NCBI GenBank assembly: GCA_029891385.1
Contig: CM057226.1
Span: 94,062,977 to 94,126,976, forward strand
DNA: 64,000 nt
Direction: 5' to 3'
Source of the DNA: Erythroxylum novogranatense
Taxonomy: Eukaryota > Streptophyta > Magnoliopsida > Malpighiales > Erythroxylaceae
Shown here: piece after piece, positions 1 to 10,797 of the stretch
Numbering within the stretch: the stretch's first letter is position 1
Layout: every line of letters starts with the position of its first letter
Program-made: the position numbers and the translations under genes
Notes under the pieces: model-generated
The model's input: only the letters and a program-made list of their open reading frames with translations
Databases searched by the model: none
Told to the model about the DNA's origin: nothing

Positions 1-1234
1 CCCTCGTCACCGCGGCGAGCGATCCAGAGAGTGCACACCGCGACGTCGATTAATTATCTCGCCGCGGCGAGCAGACAAATACCCGGACTTCATTTGGAAA
101 GATCTCTCACTATACCGACCTGACCCGCATCCATCATTTAAAAACCTTCCTATTTTTAGTTCAAAGGGGGAGGGATATCTTTCGGAGACGCTTTGGAGGT
201 AGCATAGACGACTATCTCTTCCACCATCATTTCCCATTTTTATCATCTTCGATTATCACCATCATTTCTACTCCACTGTCAGTATCTTCTGCTACCATGG
301 GAGACATCCAATCTTCACCAGTCGTGAGAGAATCCCGAGTCATATGTAGCTAAACCACATTTCCTCTTGAAGATGTAGCATCGGCTTGAGTTCACCGGTT
401 CTAAAAAGGGAGTTAATTTTACATCGTCAAGTTTAATTACATTGTTGTAAATTCCTGAGTTAGGGTTTGCTTCTTGTAGTTAGATTAGCTTGGTTATAGT
501 TTAATCAAGTGTTGAACGATGTATTGTGTTATGGATTGGTTAATGTAGAAGTTCGATGCTCAATATATGAAGTCTCATATATGTCTTTTGGTGATTGTGT
601 TTACCCTCTTTATCTGTCTAGTTGTGTTTGATATTGAGATTGTGCTTGAGCCAATTGACCACTTGCATTAACTTGTTCATTTCACATACTAAGGTGCATT
701 TAACAAGGTTTTAGTTAACGGAGTTCGTTGATTAAAACCTGGGACTTAAAGAATCCCTCAAGGTTCTAAGGCTTAAGAGCACTTAATGGGATCTTGAGAA
801 ATGGAGTTCATTGATCAAGCTCCTAGACTTGAGGAGAAGTCTTTAAGGTTTTTATTTGAAAACTTAGTGAATTTCACTTCTCGAAAATTATTTTGAACCA
901 TGATAGCCTAAGCTCATTTTCACGAGGATTTATTATCATTTGCTTATTACTCGAATTTTCAATTCCTTTAACTTATTAAAAATCTAAAAATATACTTTTT
1001 ACACTTTGACCTTCAATTTAGTTAAATTTCCTTAGTTCTTTTTAATGACCAAAACCCCATTTTATCAACTTTGATTGCAATTTTTGACAATTAGGCTAGC
1101 TTAGACCTTTTTCACTTAGTTTCAATTAAGTGAGACGACCCGAGATTGCATCCTATATTGCAATCCTTGGAATTTTTATTTTTGACTGCTTTCCAAGGAT
1201 CGATCTTAAGGTCGAATCGACAGAGCCGTGATCA
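1..1234 (+). repeat. 5' LTR of the Athila-type element (first ~270 bp missing)
   Basis: Co-linear with 14785-16018. It ends CGTGATCA at 1234, just before the primer site. The first 75 bases hold GC-rich palindromic words such as CGCCGCGGCGAG. Around 715-850 a phrase about 'gttcattgatcaag..cct..gacttaaag' occurs twice, a short internal tandem repeat. The first ~270 bp, including the LTR start, lie upstream of the window. Confidence 0.93.
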
Positions 1235-1237
1235 AAA

Positions 1238-1255
1238 TGACGTCATTGCCGGGGA
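1238..1255 (+). other. Primer-binding site, tRNA-Asp type
   Basis: Three bases after the LTR end the sequence TGACGTCATTGCCGGGGA differs at three positions from the complement of the plant tRNA-Asp 3' end (TGGCGCCGTTGCCGGGGA), the usual Athila primer. The differences are C/G to T/A changes, two of them at CpG sites, as expected for old methylated DNA. Confidence 0.88.
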
Positions 1256-1573
1256 ACCAAGAAATTGGTTTACCATAGGATAGCCATTGCCATCTCATTT
1301 CAATTGTCGTTGATAATCAGAATCTTTGTTTTTGCAGTGCATTTAGGATAGTTTAATTTTCATACTTGTTCATAGCATAGGTTTTGATTTTCCTTTGCAT
1401 AAGCATACTTCATACTTTGATTTTGTCTCTTTCTTAGCAAATTTTTCACACATACACACTCATACATACATCCATACACTCATACACTCGCATTCATCAC
1501 ATTTCACTTTTATTTGACTTTGTGTGATTGTGAGAAAATTTTGTTACTGCATCTTTTATTTGTGGATTGATTT

Positions 1574-1810
1574 TTGCGCATGCCCAGGAGAGGTAGACTT
1601 GTTCAATTCCAACCTGAAGTTGAGAGACACTTACGGAGACTTAGGAAAGAGAGGAAAGAACAAGTGAGGAGTAGATTAGTTGAGCGAGAAAGCGAAAATA
1701 TGGCTGAAAACCCCAACCTTTTTCCAAATCCTGACTTTCCTGCACACCAACCTAGAAATGGAACTAATGGAGGAAATGGTGAGCATGAGAGAGTAGGAGA
1801 AAACAAATGA
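1574..1810 (+). pseudogene. gag: gag N-terminal fragment, Athila type
   Basis: A 78-residue basic ORF starting MRMPRRGRLVQFQPEVERHL, with many Arg/Lys. It lies about 340 bp after the primer site, where Athila gag begins. It is in a different frame from the gag core that starts near 1854, and a TGA closes it at 1808-1810, so at least one frameshift separates the two. It would be the N-terminal region of the capsid precursor, upstream of the retrotransposon gag domain. Low complexity limits homology support; the call rests on position and continuity with the next ORF. Confidence 0.6.
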
Positions 1811-1853
1811 GAATCAGAGATGTAGGACTATTAGGGAAGCATCAACTTTTGAT

Positions 1854-3059
1854 GTGCATTATGATCCATTTACATCTGCTTGCCATAATTTTGATGTTAG
1901 TTTTGAAGTTAAAGGTTTGTTGATTAATTCCCTTCCTAAATTTCATGGCTTGGCAGGAGAGGATCCGTACATGCACCTACAATCTTTGACGATGATCTGC
2001 CAGAATATGAAACCAGTAGGAGCTACTTTGGACCAAGTGCTATGGAAGGTATTTCATTTGTCCTTGGAAGGAAAGGAACGGGAGTGGTACATGAGTCTTC
2101 CGAGGCATGTGGTCAATGCTTATCATAGCTGGACCAATATGAGGAAGGCCTTTTTGGAAAAGTATTTTCCAACTTCCAGGACATCATCAATGAGGAAGGA
2201 AATTTATTCAGCCCTCCAAGAGTATGATGAGTCACTGTTTGACTACTGGAACCACTTCCAATACCTATTATCTAGATGCCCCCATCACCAAATTCCCGAT
2301 GAGCAATTGGTGCAATATTTTTATGATGGGTTGAAGAGTCAAGAGAAAGGTATGCTGGATGCTGCATCTGGAGGATCTTTGATTGATCTCACAACAATGG
2401 AAGCATGGGACTTGATGAAGAAGATGGCCTTAAACCATCAACAGTACAGTGTGAGAGATTCCAGAGGAGTGCATGAATTGGGAGCTTTAACAGCTCAAGC
2501 AAAAATAATGGAGAGTCTGGAAACAAAGGTAGATTCACTGGAGAATAGGATAACTTCACAATTATCTTGTATCACTGCGGAGTTGAAGAACTTGAATGCG
2601 CATCGCCCATCATCTTCAATGGACCTTACTGGACCCAGTTGTGACACTTATGGGTCGGTGATACACATATCAAGTGTATGCCCTGGAAGATATGAAGAGG
2701 TGTCAGCAGTGTATCCAGGGAGAACAAATCAGAAGTGGGATCCATACTCCAACACATACAATGAGGGATGGAAGTCTAATCCAAGATTCGGTTGGAGGAA
2801 TGAAGAAAGCAGGGCTCAAAATAGATTTCCACAAGGGGGAGGAGCTGGTACTTCCACTAGCCAGTTCCCCAATCAACAACAAGCCCTAATAGTCCCACCA
2901 AAGGAAGACACCAACCAATTGCTTCATAGCATGATGACTCTGATGAAGGAAGAGAGGGATTCTAATGCTAAGCAGTTTAATGCCATTGCTTCTCTTATTC
3001 AACAGGATTCCTCAAAGATTGCTGCTAGGTTTAATGCTTTGGAGAAAAGAATGGAATAA
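1854..3059 (+). pseudogene. gag: gag core (retrotransposon gag domain), Athila type
   Basis: A 401-residue ORF. Residues ~25-190 form the retrotransposon gag (capsid) domain, with the typical LPKFHGLAGEDPYMHL start, a W-containing EREWYMSLP helix and LEKYFPTSRTSSMRKEI. Later parts are charged and coiled-coil-like (LETKVDSLENRITSQL). Gag packages element RNA into cytoplasmic virus-like particles. A TAA at 3057-3059 ends it, but the same frame continues in the next segment, so this is a point-mutation stop inside a longer gag-protease frame. No clear CCHC knuckle is seen. The first Met is not the true start; the N-terminus lies in the preceding, frameshifted piece. Confidence 0.92.
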
Positions 3060-3113
3060 TGGGAGACCAAGGCAGAGAACATTAATTCATATGTCACTCA
3101 GTTTTCCAACAAC

Positions 3114-3686
3114 ATGAGTGAGAATCAAGCAAAAAGCAGTGGAACTATTCCTTCAAATACTGTGATGAATCCCAAGAGCCTCAATGCAATTGCCCTTCGG
3201 AGTGGGAAACAAGTGAGGTTTAATCCTCAAGAAGATGAAGAGGCATGTGATGAGGAGATTGAGAGTGAAGAAGTGCCTCCACCCAAGGAAAAGATCAAGA
3301 AATCTGAAAGTGTGAGGGAAGAAGCACTATTGAAAGAAAAGAAGCCTGTGTCGAAAAATAAAGGAGCTACTTCAGAGAATTCTAAGGATCAAGCTGAACA
3401 TGGAGAATCAAGAAAGCAAGCTGGTAAAGGTAAGGAGGTAAGTCTTCAAGACCTCCCTTTTCCAAATTCATATTTGATGAGCAAGCGTTTGAATGAGATA
3501 AAACATGAAAAAGAAATCATTGATTTGTTTGGAAAAGTAGAGGTAAATGTTCCCTTGCTTGATTTAGTGAAGAGAGTTCCGGCCTATGCTAAATATTTGA
3601 AGGACTTGTGCACTAATAAGAGAAAGTTTAGGCCAAATGAGAGAGTCCAAGTGAGCTCCAATGTGTCAGCCTTGTTCAAATTGTAG
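3114..3686 (+). pseudogene. gag: gag C-terminus / linker to protease, Athila type
   Basis: Same frame as the gag core, beyond one stop codon. It contains the Athila hallmark NAIALRSGKQ (residues ~25-34), then a Lys/Glu-rich acidic linker, then PFPNSYLMSKRLNEIKHEKE and VKRVPAYAKYLKDLCTNKRK, which in Athila polyproteins directly precede the protease. It ends in a TAG at 3684-3686, again in frame with the next segment. Three in-frame stops between 3057 and about 3810 make the polyprotein untranslatable as a whole. Confidence 0.88.
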
Positions 3687-4355
3687 ATACTTGTGAAATT
3701 TCAAGACCCTGGATCTTTCACCATTCCTTGCATCTTAAGGAAAGTAACTATAGGAAGAGCGTTGTTAGATCTGGGGGCAGCGATTAATGTGATGCCCAAA
3801 TATGTCTATTAGTCCTTAGGAGTGAAGAGTTTGAAACCCACATCTGTTGTCCTACAGCTAGCTGATAGATCATTTAGGCATCCAGTGGGTATAATTGAGG
3901 ATATCTTGGTCCAGTTCAAGGGTTTAGTATTTCCTGCTGATTTTTATGTACTTGATATGTCTTCTAAAGTTGTGCAGGATACTTCTTTGATTCTCGGGCG
4001 ACCCTTTTTGCGGACAGCAAGCACCATGATCAGCATGAAGGAAGGTAAGATCACCATGGAGGTAGGCGACCAAAAGGTAAGCTTCAACATGTATGAGGCA
4101 ATGAAACACCCCCATGAGGACTATTCACTTCTAGGAGTTAATATGCTTGATATGGTTGTTGAAGATGCATGCGCTGATTTTGAACAATCAATGGACCTCT
4201 TAACTGACAATTCTTTGGAGAACATTTTTGCTTCCGATGTTTCACGTGAATTGTTGAGTGTGGATGTTAGCATGGAGCTGGACAGCAGTCAAATTACCTC
4301 ACCGAGGTATGAAAACAAGCCAGACATCCACAAGAGACAAACAGACCCACCTTAA
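3687..4355 (+). pseudogene. Aspartic protease (PR), Athila type
   Basis: The gag frame continues after the 3684 TAG. The catalytic motif reads LLDLGAAINVMP, with the Asp codon at 3768-3770; Athila proteases usually have DLGASIN, so one Ser position is Ala. Another in-frame TAG follows at about 3810, then an open stretch (3822-4355) with the flap-like region, the conserved LILGRPFLRTA and KEGKITMEVGDQKV. The protease would cleave the polyprotein in particles. After about residue 130 of this stretch the family would run into reverse transcriptase; here the frame ends at 4355 and no RT follows. Confidence 0.88.
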
Positions 4356-5327
4356 GCATCGGGTAGTTCCTTTCCTTTCACTTATCATATATTTGTGCAT
4401 ATTGATTGAAAATTGGAGTGACACTGTTGTGCATGAATATGTTGTCTAAGTGTGGGGGAGAAACTTAATCATTAGAGTTAGGTTTAGTTCAGTAGGATTT
4501 TGGTTCAGTTATTTTTAATAATTTCTCTTTCTTTGGGACCCATGATCTTAGTGAATGCATGATACATGTAGCTTGGTCGAAGAAATTTTTGTGCATAAGT
4601 GGTCAAGAATAACGAGTTTAGGATCCTTGTTTATTTTCGAAAAGTTTCGTCGCAACGTGGGATGTCTCGTCGCGACGTGTACCAAATAACACGCCACGGC
4701 GAGCGTTCTAGGAGAAGGGCACGCCTCGATGTCAACTAATCATTTCAACGCGACGTGCACCGATTGTGACGCCGCAGTGCGAGGCCTTTGAACGAAACCC
4801 TAGAGGGGTTTAAATTCCCTTCTTGTCCTTATTACATGGCGGTTCTTCCCTTTAACCAGTGTTCTTTTAGTAATTTTACCCTCTAAATCTTCTTTACCCT
4901 CCGGCACACCACCTTCACGCCGCATCTTTCTCATTCCTCTTGTTCATATTTGTGCCGTGACTTCTCCCTCCCTCATTGCGCTGTGACCCTTCCTCCCTTT
5001 TCGTCTGTTGCGAGTGGCTCACCTCAGTTATCCATCTCTGTCTCTGCTCTGTGTTCTCCTTGTAAGAAATCACTTTCCTTTATTCATTTCCATTTCAGTT
5101 TAGTAAAATAGGAATTATTTTCTGAGGCAAATATGTTTCGACGAGTCGCAGTGTGTCCGATTTTTGCCCTATCTCACTGTGACGTGCGGGTTTATCACAT
5201 CTCGCCTCGGCGTGTGATTCACATCTCACCGCGGCGTGGGAGGCATCGCATGTTTTTCCACGGCGAAGCGCTGTTATTTTTCTTTTGTTTCATTGATTTT
5301 CTGTGTGTTTATTTTCTGTTCAGGACA
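4356..5327 (+). promoter_or_regulatory. Noncoding spacer and putative leader of the env-like ORF
   Basis: No coding sequence is supported here. At 4446-4461 lies CTAAGTGTGGGGGAG, nearly the same as the polypurine tract before the 3' LTR. A cluster of GC palindromic words (GTCGCGACG, CGCCACGGCGAG) follows at 4645-4790 and another at 5175-5275. An AAACCCTAGA word and pyrimidine-rich stretch (4795-5060) look like a plant promoter plus 5' UTR. CCTTGTAAGAA near 5060 could be a splice donor and TTCTGTTCAG at 5314-5323 an acceptor, five bases before the ATG at 5328. Expression from this leader is an inference. Confidence 0.45.
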
Positions 5328-6158
5328 ATGCCTCGTACCAAGAACGCCTCCGTCCATCCCTCTACACCCTCCGATCTCTACTCTTCCAGCTCTCTTGATT
5401 TCTCCTCCGAGCATTCACCTTCACCTTCTGGCCCTTCCCACAGTTCTCATCCTCTAGCCTCCCCCACTCGCTCTTCCACTTCCTCCCCTCTGGTCGATCA
5501 GGAGTATGCCGACCTAGCTGTGAAGATAGATGCTAGGCCGCTACTCAAGGAGCGACCTTTCCCTCTCTCCCCCTCCCATCACCCTTTTGTCCAACAGCTC
5601 GTCCGTTCCCAACTTTTCGGTTTAGTGCAGCCTAGGACTCCTGGAAATGACACCTTCGTTCGTCATTTCTATACCCATTCCCGTTACCATGACACCCTGG
5701 ATATTCGTTTTCGCGGTGTTACCATTCCTCACGCCTTCACCCATGTCGCCATCCGCGACCATTACCGCCTCCCTCCTATCCTTCGTTGTCACTACACCTA
5801 TCTTATTCATGACTACCCTTGGAATGATGTCCTTCGTACCCTTTGTCTTGAGGGTGCCGACTGGCATCAACCTCGGGCGTCCCAAAGATATATTTGACAT
5901 GCTAATCTCCGTCCTGAGGCCCGTCCTTGGCTTCACCTCATCAGCAACAACGTCCTTCCCACCACCCATCTTGCCTTCGTTCCCAAAGAACAGGCACTCT
6001 ACATCTACCTCCTGATGGTTGGCCGGTCGGTTGATATTGTTCATGCAATCTCTTCCGCCCTCCGCCAATCCATCCTTACCTCTACTCTCACTCACTCCAT
6101 TTTGTTCCCTCACCTCATTACCGATCTGTTCCGGGCCCATCAGGTCCCGGAACTTCCT
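5328..6158 (+). pseudogene. Athila env-like ORF (plant transposon protein domain), 5' part
   Basis: ATG at 5328, five bases after a good splice acceptor, chosen over the upstream ATG at 5133 because the stretch before it is leader-like. Residues ~1-60 are Ser/Pro-rich. From about residue 95 it resembles the 'putative plant transposon protein' domain of Athila env-like ORFs: HFYTHSRYHDTLDIRFRGV, then LRPEARPWLHLI and PKEQALYIYLLMVGRSVD. A TGA at 5895-5897 interrupts, but the same frame is open up to 6158. There a solo LTR interrupts the ORF and the frame resumes at 9237. The domain sits at the classic env position; its function is unknown, and a membrane or envelope role is only inferred. Confidence 0.8.
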
Positions 6159-7885
6159 TGTAGCATCCCATCATCGATGGGAAGGGTATATTAGTATTGG
6201 GACGGGCTAGTAGGTCACATTGCATATTTTGATTTGTTCATTCATTTGGCCTCTCGATATAGACAGGAATGAGACATTTTGCACATGCACATATATGTAC
6301 ATGCATTCATGGAATTTCTTGGTATTTATTTGTGAATTCTTAAATAATTATGTCTGAAAATCTGAATTCAAATGTTCTTGGAGTGATTCTCGGTTGTTAG
6401 TGACCTTTAGAAATTTTATGAAAATTTTGGGAGAAAAAGTCCAGACCGGAGAATTTTCTAGGTGACGGACTGATTGATTTTTATAGTATTGGAATAACTG
6501 TCTAATGGTAATGGAAAAAATATACATTTTGATTTCTAGGAAATAAAAATGTGGAACCATTGAAATTTGGAGAAGAATTTGACTAGAAATGATTTTGGAA
6601 AGAGAAAGAGATTTAAAAGAATTTGTGGAAAAGAAGAGTAGTAGGTATTGAACCCTAGGTTTTAAATTGTTAAGTGAGTAACCTTTAAATGCCTTAAGTT
6701 CTTGACTTTTCCCCTTGAGAGTTACTGAAATCCCTTTGGGAGAAAACTCATTTCTTTCACCTAGGGCATGCTTTCTTCTTCCTTCGAGTGATTCATGTTT
6801 CCTCCTCCCTTCATGATCTTTTGTACTCCATTTCCTTGCTCCTCCTTTGTTGTTTAAGTTAACCCTACACCTTGAGAAGTTAAAGATTGGTGAGATTTTG
6901 AGAGAGGGCCGTAGGTGTTGAAGGGGTTAGAGAATTTTTAGAGTTTTGAAGAGTGAAAGCTTGAGTTGGTAAGTAAACTTCTTTTATGTTGTTTCTTTAG
7001 TGGTTAGAGGCATTTATGGTATTTAATGTGTAAGATTGTGGTAGTTTAGGTTTAGTTATGGCTGAAATTTGGTAGAGAAAATGGGTGAAAAATTGTCGGA
7101 GAAGAAGTCCTGGAGCCCGCACGTCGTGACGTCTCTGCGCCACGACGCGACGAGGAATTATGTTCTCGTCGCGACGTGCGAGGGCCTCGTCGCGGCGAGC
7201 CTTTATTAACTCGTCGCGGCAAGCTACTTTGACGTCGCGGTGAGCTGCTCCATGTCGTCGCGGCGAGCATCCTTTGGTCGCGGCGAGCCCCTGTTTTCTA
7301 AACTGATATAGTTTAGTTTTTGGGTCATAACTAATGATGTAGACCTCCAATGGAAGTGATTTTTGATTCGTTATAATCTAGAGAAGGAGGTCTACAAATG
7401 GAAGTGAAGAAAGAAAGCTTGAATTCAAATTAGTAGGATCTCAATTATTGAATGAAAGTTGAGGATAGGTTTTTATTTCAACCTAAGTGTTGTTGTATGA
7501 TAATTGGAGTATAATTTGGAGACTTCTGAAATAAATGAAATGTTTTGAGATTTTTACAAACTTAGTATAATGGGTGAATTTGACCGAATGAATAGTAATT
7601 TTGGCTTTGAGGTCTTTCTTCAGAATTTAAGGGCATTGGCTAAATTTTATAGTGTATATAGAATGAAAAGTTGGTTTCGAGACAAAAGAAGGTGGAATTT
7701 GGGAAGTAGCACCGGGAATGTCACGAACATGTATCGTACATCTTTTATTTACGACATGTGCATTATTGAATTATTCTGATTGTGCATTTAGTAATGGGTA
7801 ATTATTTGATTGTTATAGAGGCACCGTTGGAACTACATTCCACAAATATTGCTAGGACTTCCAGGCAGTAGCTCGAAAGTTACAG

Positions 7886-8845
7886 GTGAGTAACCTAGTT
7901 GGTTCCTCAATCTTTGATTGTTAAATGTTATGTACTTAGAATTTTGTGGAGAATAATGATGAGTATATGTGAATTGTTATGTATGAAATCTCGGACCGAA
8001 GGTCCGAGGGATTGAGTGCTTTGACATTGAAGTGTAGACTATTTTTGAATGTGAAATGTTCATGCTTCAATGTAATAAATTGTTAATGTATGGTAATGTA
8101 TGATTGAGAACGATATGACTGTTTTCGATACATTGGATCTGATTGCATTGTGATAAATGAACAATTGATTAATAACGGTTATGATTGGAGCTGCCACCGA
8201 GAGCTACAAGATCGACTATTGGAAAAGAGCCTCGTGCTCAAAAGGGAATAGTGCATACCCAGAGGACTCTCCTATCCTTAAGATGCGCGGGAAGTAGTGC
8301 ATACCCAGAGGGCTCCCCTACCCCTAAGACGCGTTTAACGCTTAATGCGCCTGAAAAGGGACAGTTCAGAGCTATATGCTCAACGTTTAATGAGCCCGAA
8401 AAGGGACAGTTCAGAGCTATATGCTCAACGTTTAATGATCCCAAAAAGAGACAATTCAGAGCTATATGCTCAACGTTTAATGCGCCCGGAAAGGGACAGT
8501 ACAGAGCTATAAGCTCAATGTTAATGCGCCCATTTTGGGACAATTTAGAGCCTCAGGCTCACCGATCAATGCACCCAATAGTGGGACAGTGCAAGCGCTC
8601 AATCACAACATAGAATTTAAAATGGAAAATAATGGAAAAATGTTATGTATGCATCTGATTGTACTGTGATTTGGGAAAAGGGTTAAATGCTTATATTTCT
8701 GTAAAAACTGTTTAGTGAAATCCTGATTTCTGCTATTGTATGAGAATCTGTGAATTGTCTGCGAAATGCATGAATTGAGTGAACCATCGATGATGGTTTC
8801 TCATTGAGTTCGCAAACTCACCCAAAATTGCAATCTATTTTTTAG
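7886..8845 (+). other. Intron-like segment inside solo LTR family X
   Basis: Donor ACAG|GTGAGTAACC at 7886 and acceptor CTATTTTTTAG at 8835-8845. Both are conserved in copy 2 (56297-56997), where the acceptor reads ATATTTTTCAG. Splicing is not proven. Confidence 0.5.
8344..8565 (+). repeat. 45-bp minisatellite in solo LTR
   Basis: Unit starts at 8344, 8389, 8434, 8479 and 8523 (periods 45, 45, 45, 44; the last is partial). Each unit includes GGGACAGTTCAGAGC and GCTCAACGTTTAATG. The related LTR at 59486-62968 has a 46-bp version (reverse strand, 60441-60624), and the copy at 54699 has about one unit. Confidence 0.9.
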
Positions 8846-9236
8846 GATCGAGAAAGTAGACTACTAGCTCCAGAGAGAGACTTTTCCAGCCATGTGATTG
8901 AGTTGGCGAGAAAAGTCATGGCTCATAGGTTGGTCAGCTGGGATTGTTTTTGGGGATGACCTAGATAGATTTTTGTATTAGTTTTCCCTTTTGGAGTAAT
9001 GTTTTTGGACAGTGGAAAACTGATAGTCATGTAAATTTCTGTTTTGATGAAATGATATGAGAAAGTGATTCGGTTTCAAAATTTAGTGATTTTTATATTA
9101 CAATTCTATAAGTATGATGCCATGAGAGTATTGTAGTGAGTGACCGAGCGTAGCTTTCCCTTATTGTAGGATACGTATCGGAATGACCCACGGGCGTTCC
9201 GGTGCGTACTTTACAGTAAGGGGGCGCTACATTCCT

Positions 9237-9758
9237 TCTGACCGAATCTTTGAACCCGCCTCCCTCTTTCGCTACGTCCGCCTTAAACAACTCCGCTTCC
9301 CTGCACCACCTCCTCCTCACTCCCCATCACCTCCCCCTCCACCACCACATCCTCCTTCCCCACCCCCTCCCTACCCTCCTGTTGTTGCTGCTACACCTGC
9401 CGATGTGCCTCCTCCAGACACCCACCCCACCTTGGCCACCCTTCATGCGGCTTTTCTTCATCTCAAAGCCCAGCTAGCCGTCGATCATTGATACCACCAG
9501 TGGATGTATGCCCTGGTTGCGGCGCACCTCTACATTCCTCTTCCTCCTGCGGACCGTGATTCTTTGGCTGGTCATAGCCCTTCTCCGACCGCACCTCCTG
9601 ATCCTGCCCCTGATGCTCCTTCCGCATACTTATGGCATTTTGTTCTGTGTTGTTTTTTTTCTTTTATTTTTCTGTTGTTTTTTTTCGTTTTCTGTTTTCT
9701 TTTGTTTCTCGGTTTCTTAGCGCATTTTGTACTGACCACTTTTTGCTACCATGATTAA
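9237..9758 (+). pseudogene. Athila env-like ORF, 3' part after solo-LTR insertion
   Basis: Continues the frame of 5328-6158 after the TSD copy at 9232-9236. The inserted element plus duplicated bases total 3078, a multiple of three, so the frame is also kept in the interrupted state, although the LTR has stops. The part up to 9488 contains RIFEPASLFRYVRLKQ and a long Pro/His/Ser-rich stretch. A TGA at 9489-9491 interrupts; the same frame then runs to 9758. The last ~35 residues are very hydrophobic (Phe, Leu, Cys), which could be a C-terminal membrane anchor, but they are encoded by a T-rich tract that could equally be 3' UTR. Confidence 0.7.
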
Positions 9759-10797
9759 TACTATGTCTCTACTTTCATTTTCAATGAGGACAATGTGTTG
9801 TTTACGTGTGGGGGAGCTATTCTTATGTTTTTATTTTTGTTCTACTCCATTTTGCATTTTTGATGTGTGTGTTAGCCAATCTTGCATGATGTTACACATT
9901 TTAGACTTAGTGTAAATTATTTTTTCTGCCTCTCTGTTGTTTCTCGCCGCGGTGACAGTTCACAAGTCGTGGCGAGCCACGGTTCACGACAACACGTCCC
10001 GGCGTGCATGCTGCACATCGCCGCGGCGAGGCGCGATTCATACCTATATGTCGCGGCGTGCATGCTGCACGTCGCGACGTCAACCCTTTTTACAGAAGGC
10101 TTGTGAGAAAAAATTTTCCTCAATTCTAACTTTTTCCACATTGACTCTTGTCACTTTTGTGTTTCAAAGACCTTATAAGTTTCAAAGTGATACTTGGGTT
10201 TATGAAAATACCTTCCATTCTTTTAATGATAGTTGGTCTTAGCTAATTTTACTTTTGATGTTTTCAATACAAAGTGAATTAAGGCATGCTAACAAAGTAA
10301 CACTTTAAGTTTTTGAGACTTGAGATTGTTCATTAAGATATTACTCCTATTGGAAGGATATTTGAGCCTAAATTTTTCTTTGATATTGTGTGCATCTGCT
10401 TATTTCATATCTCTCTAGAACTTGTTTCAATTCTTAATCAAAGCTTTTTGGACTAGAATTTTGTTGATGTGATAGAGGCATTCTTTCTTCAACCCTTTTC
10501 CCCAAACACTTACCCCACAAACACTTATCACTTGCTAGCCCCTTGAGCCATTTTTATTTATGAGCACTTGCATGTATGCACCCCTACATGATGTCAGTAG
10601 TTTAATTTTATTATTAAAAAAATGTGTTCCAAAAGGGACAGAGAGTGTTTATCAATAAAAAAAAGGGATACAAAAAGAAAAGAAAACAAAGAGCAATAAC
10701 AATTCAAGCAGTATATATGTCAAAAAAAAGTGCCAATATTACTTTATCTTTCGACATCCAGTTCATAAATGTAGTGCATGTGTTCATACTTTTTCTT
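9759..10797 (+). other. Noncoding region of the Athila-type element
   Basis: No gene seen. It holds ACGTGTGGGGGAG at about 9804-9816 (a second polypurine-tract look-alike), a GC-palindrome cluster at 9945-10085 (CGCCGCGGCGAG, GTCGCGGCG, GTCGCGACG), then A/T-rich sequence up to the next insertion. The arrangement 'purine tract, gap, GC cluster' repeats the one at 4446-4790. Confidence 0.6.

Larger units (their letters stand above)
6159..9231 (+). mobile_element. Solo LTR of a chromovirus-like gypsy element (family X, copy 1)
   Basis: Ends TGTAGC...GCTACA, flanked by the 5-bp TSD TTCCT (6154-6158 and 9232-9236). It is 3073 bp with no internal LTR pair and no coding region, so most simply a solo LTR. 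Long stretches are homologous to 54699-57386 (+) and 59486-62968 (-). Notable parts: a GC-palindrome cluster at 7120-7290; a block 'cataact..gacctccaatgg..gatttttgattcg' at 7325-7395 also found in the chromovirus LTRs; an intron-like segment 7886-8845; a 45-bp minisatellite at 8344-8565. The ORFs seen in it, including one over the minisatellite, are not supported as genes. Confidence 0.88.

Noticed and set aside
7..246. Minus-strand ORF in the 5' LTR, also conserved in the 3' LTR (14656-15030).
   Set aside because: Conservation only reflects LTR duplication; the diverged solo LTR at 46106 does not preserve the frame and there is no protein signature.
5622..6140. 172-codon minus-strand ORF.
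   Set aside because: Antisense shadow of the env-like ORF; GC-rich third positions of the + strand frame explain it.
8185..8613. ORFs on both strands over the minisatellite in the solo LTR.
   Set aside because: 45 bp is a multiple of three, so repeats keep frames open by chance; related copies with a 46-bp unit destroy the frame.
6159..9231. Helitron or MITE interpretation of family X.
   Set aside because: TG...CA ends, 5-bp TSDs and homology with chromovirus LTR blocks fit a solo LTR better; no CTRR end or hairpin.
9650..9750. Transmembrane anchor at the end of the env-like ORF as a firm claim.
   Set aside because: The hydrophobic run is encoded by a poly-T-rich tract after an in-frame stop; low-complexity UTR is as likely, so it is mentioned only as a possibility.
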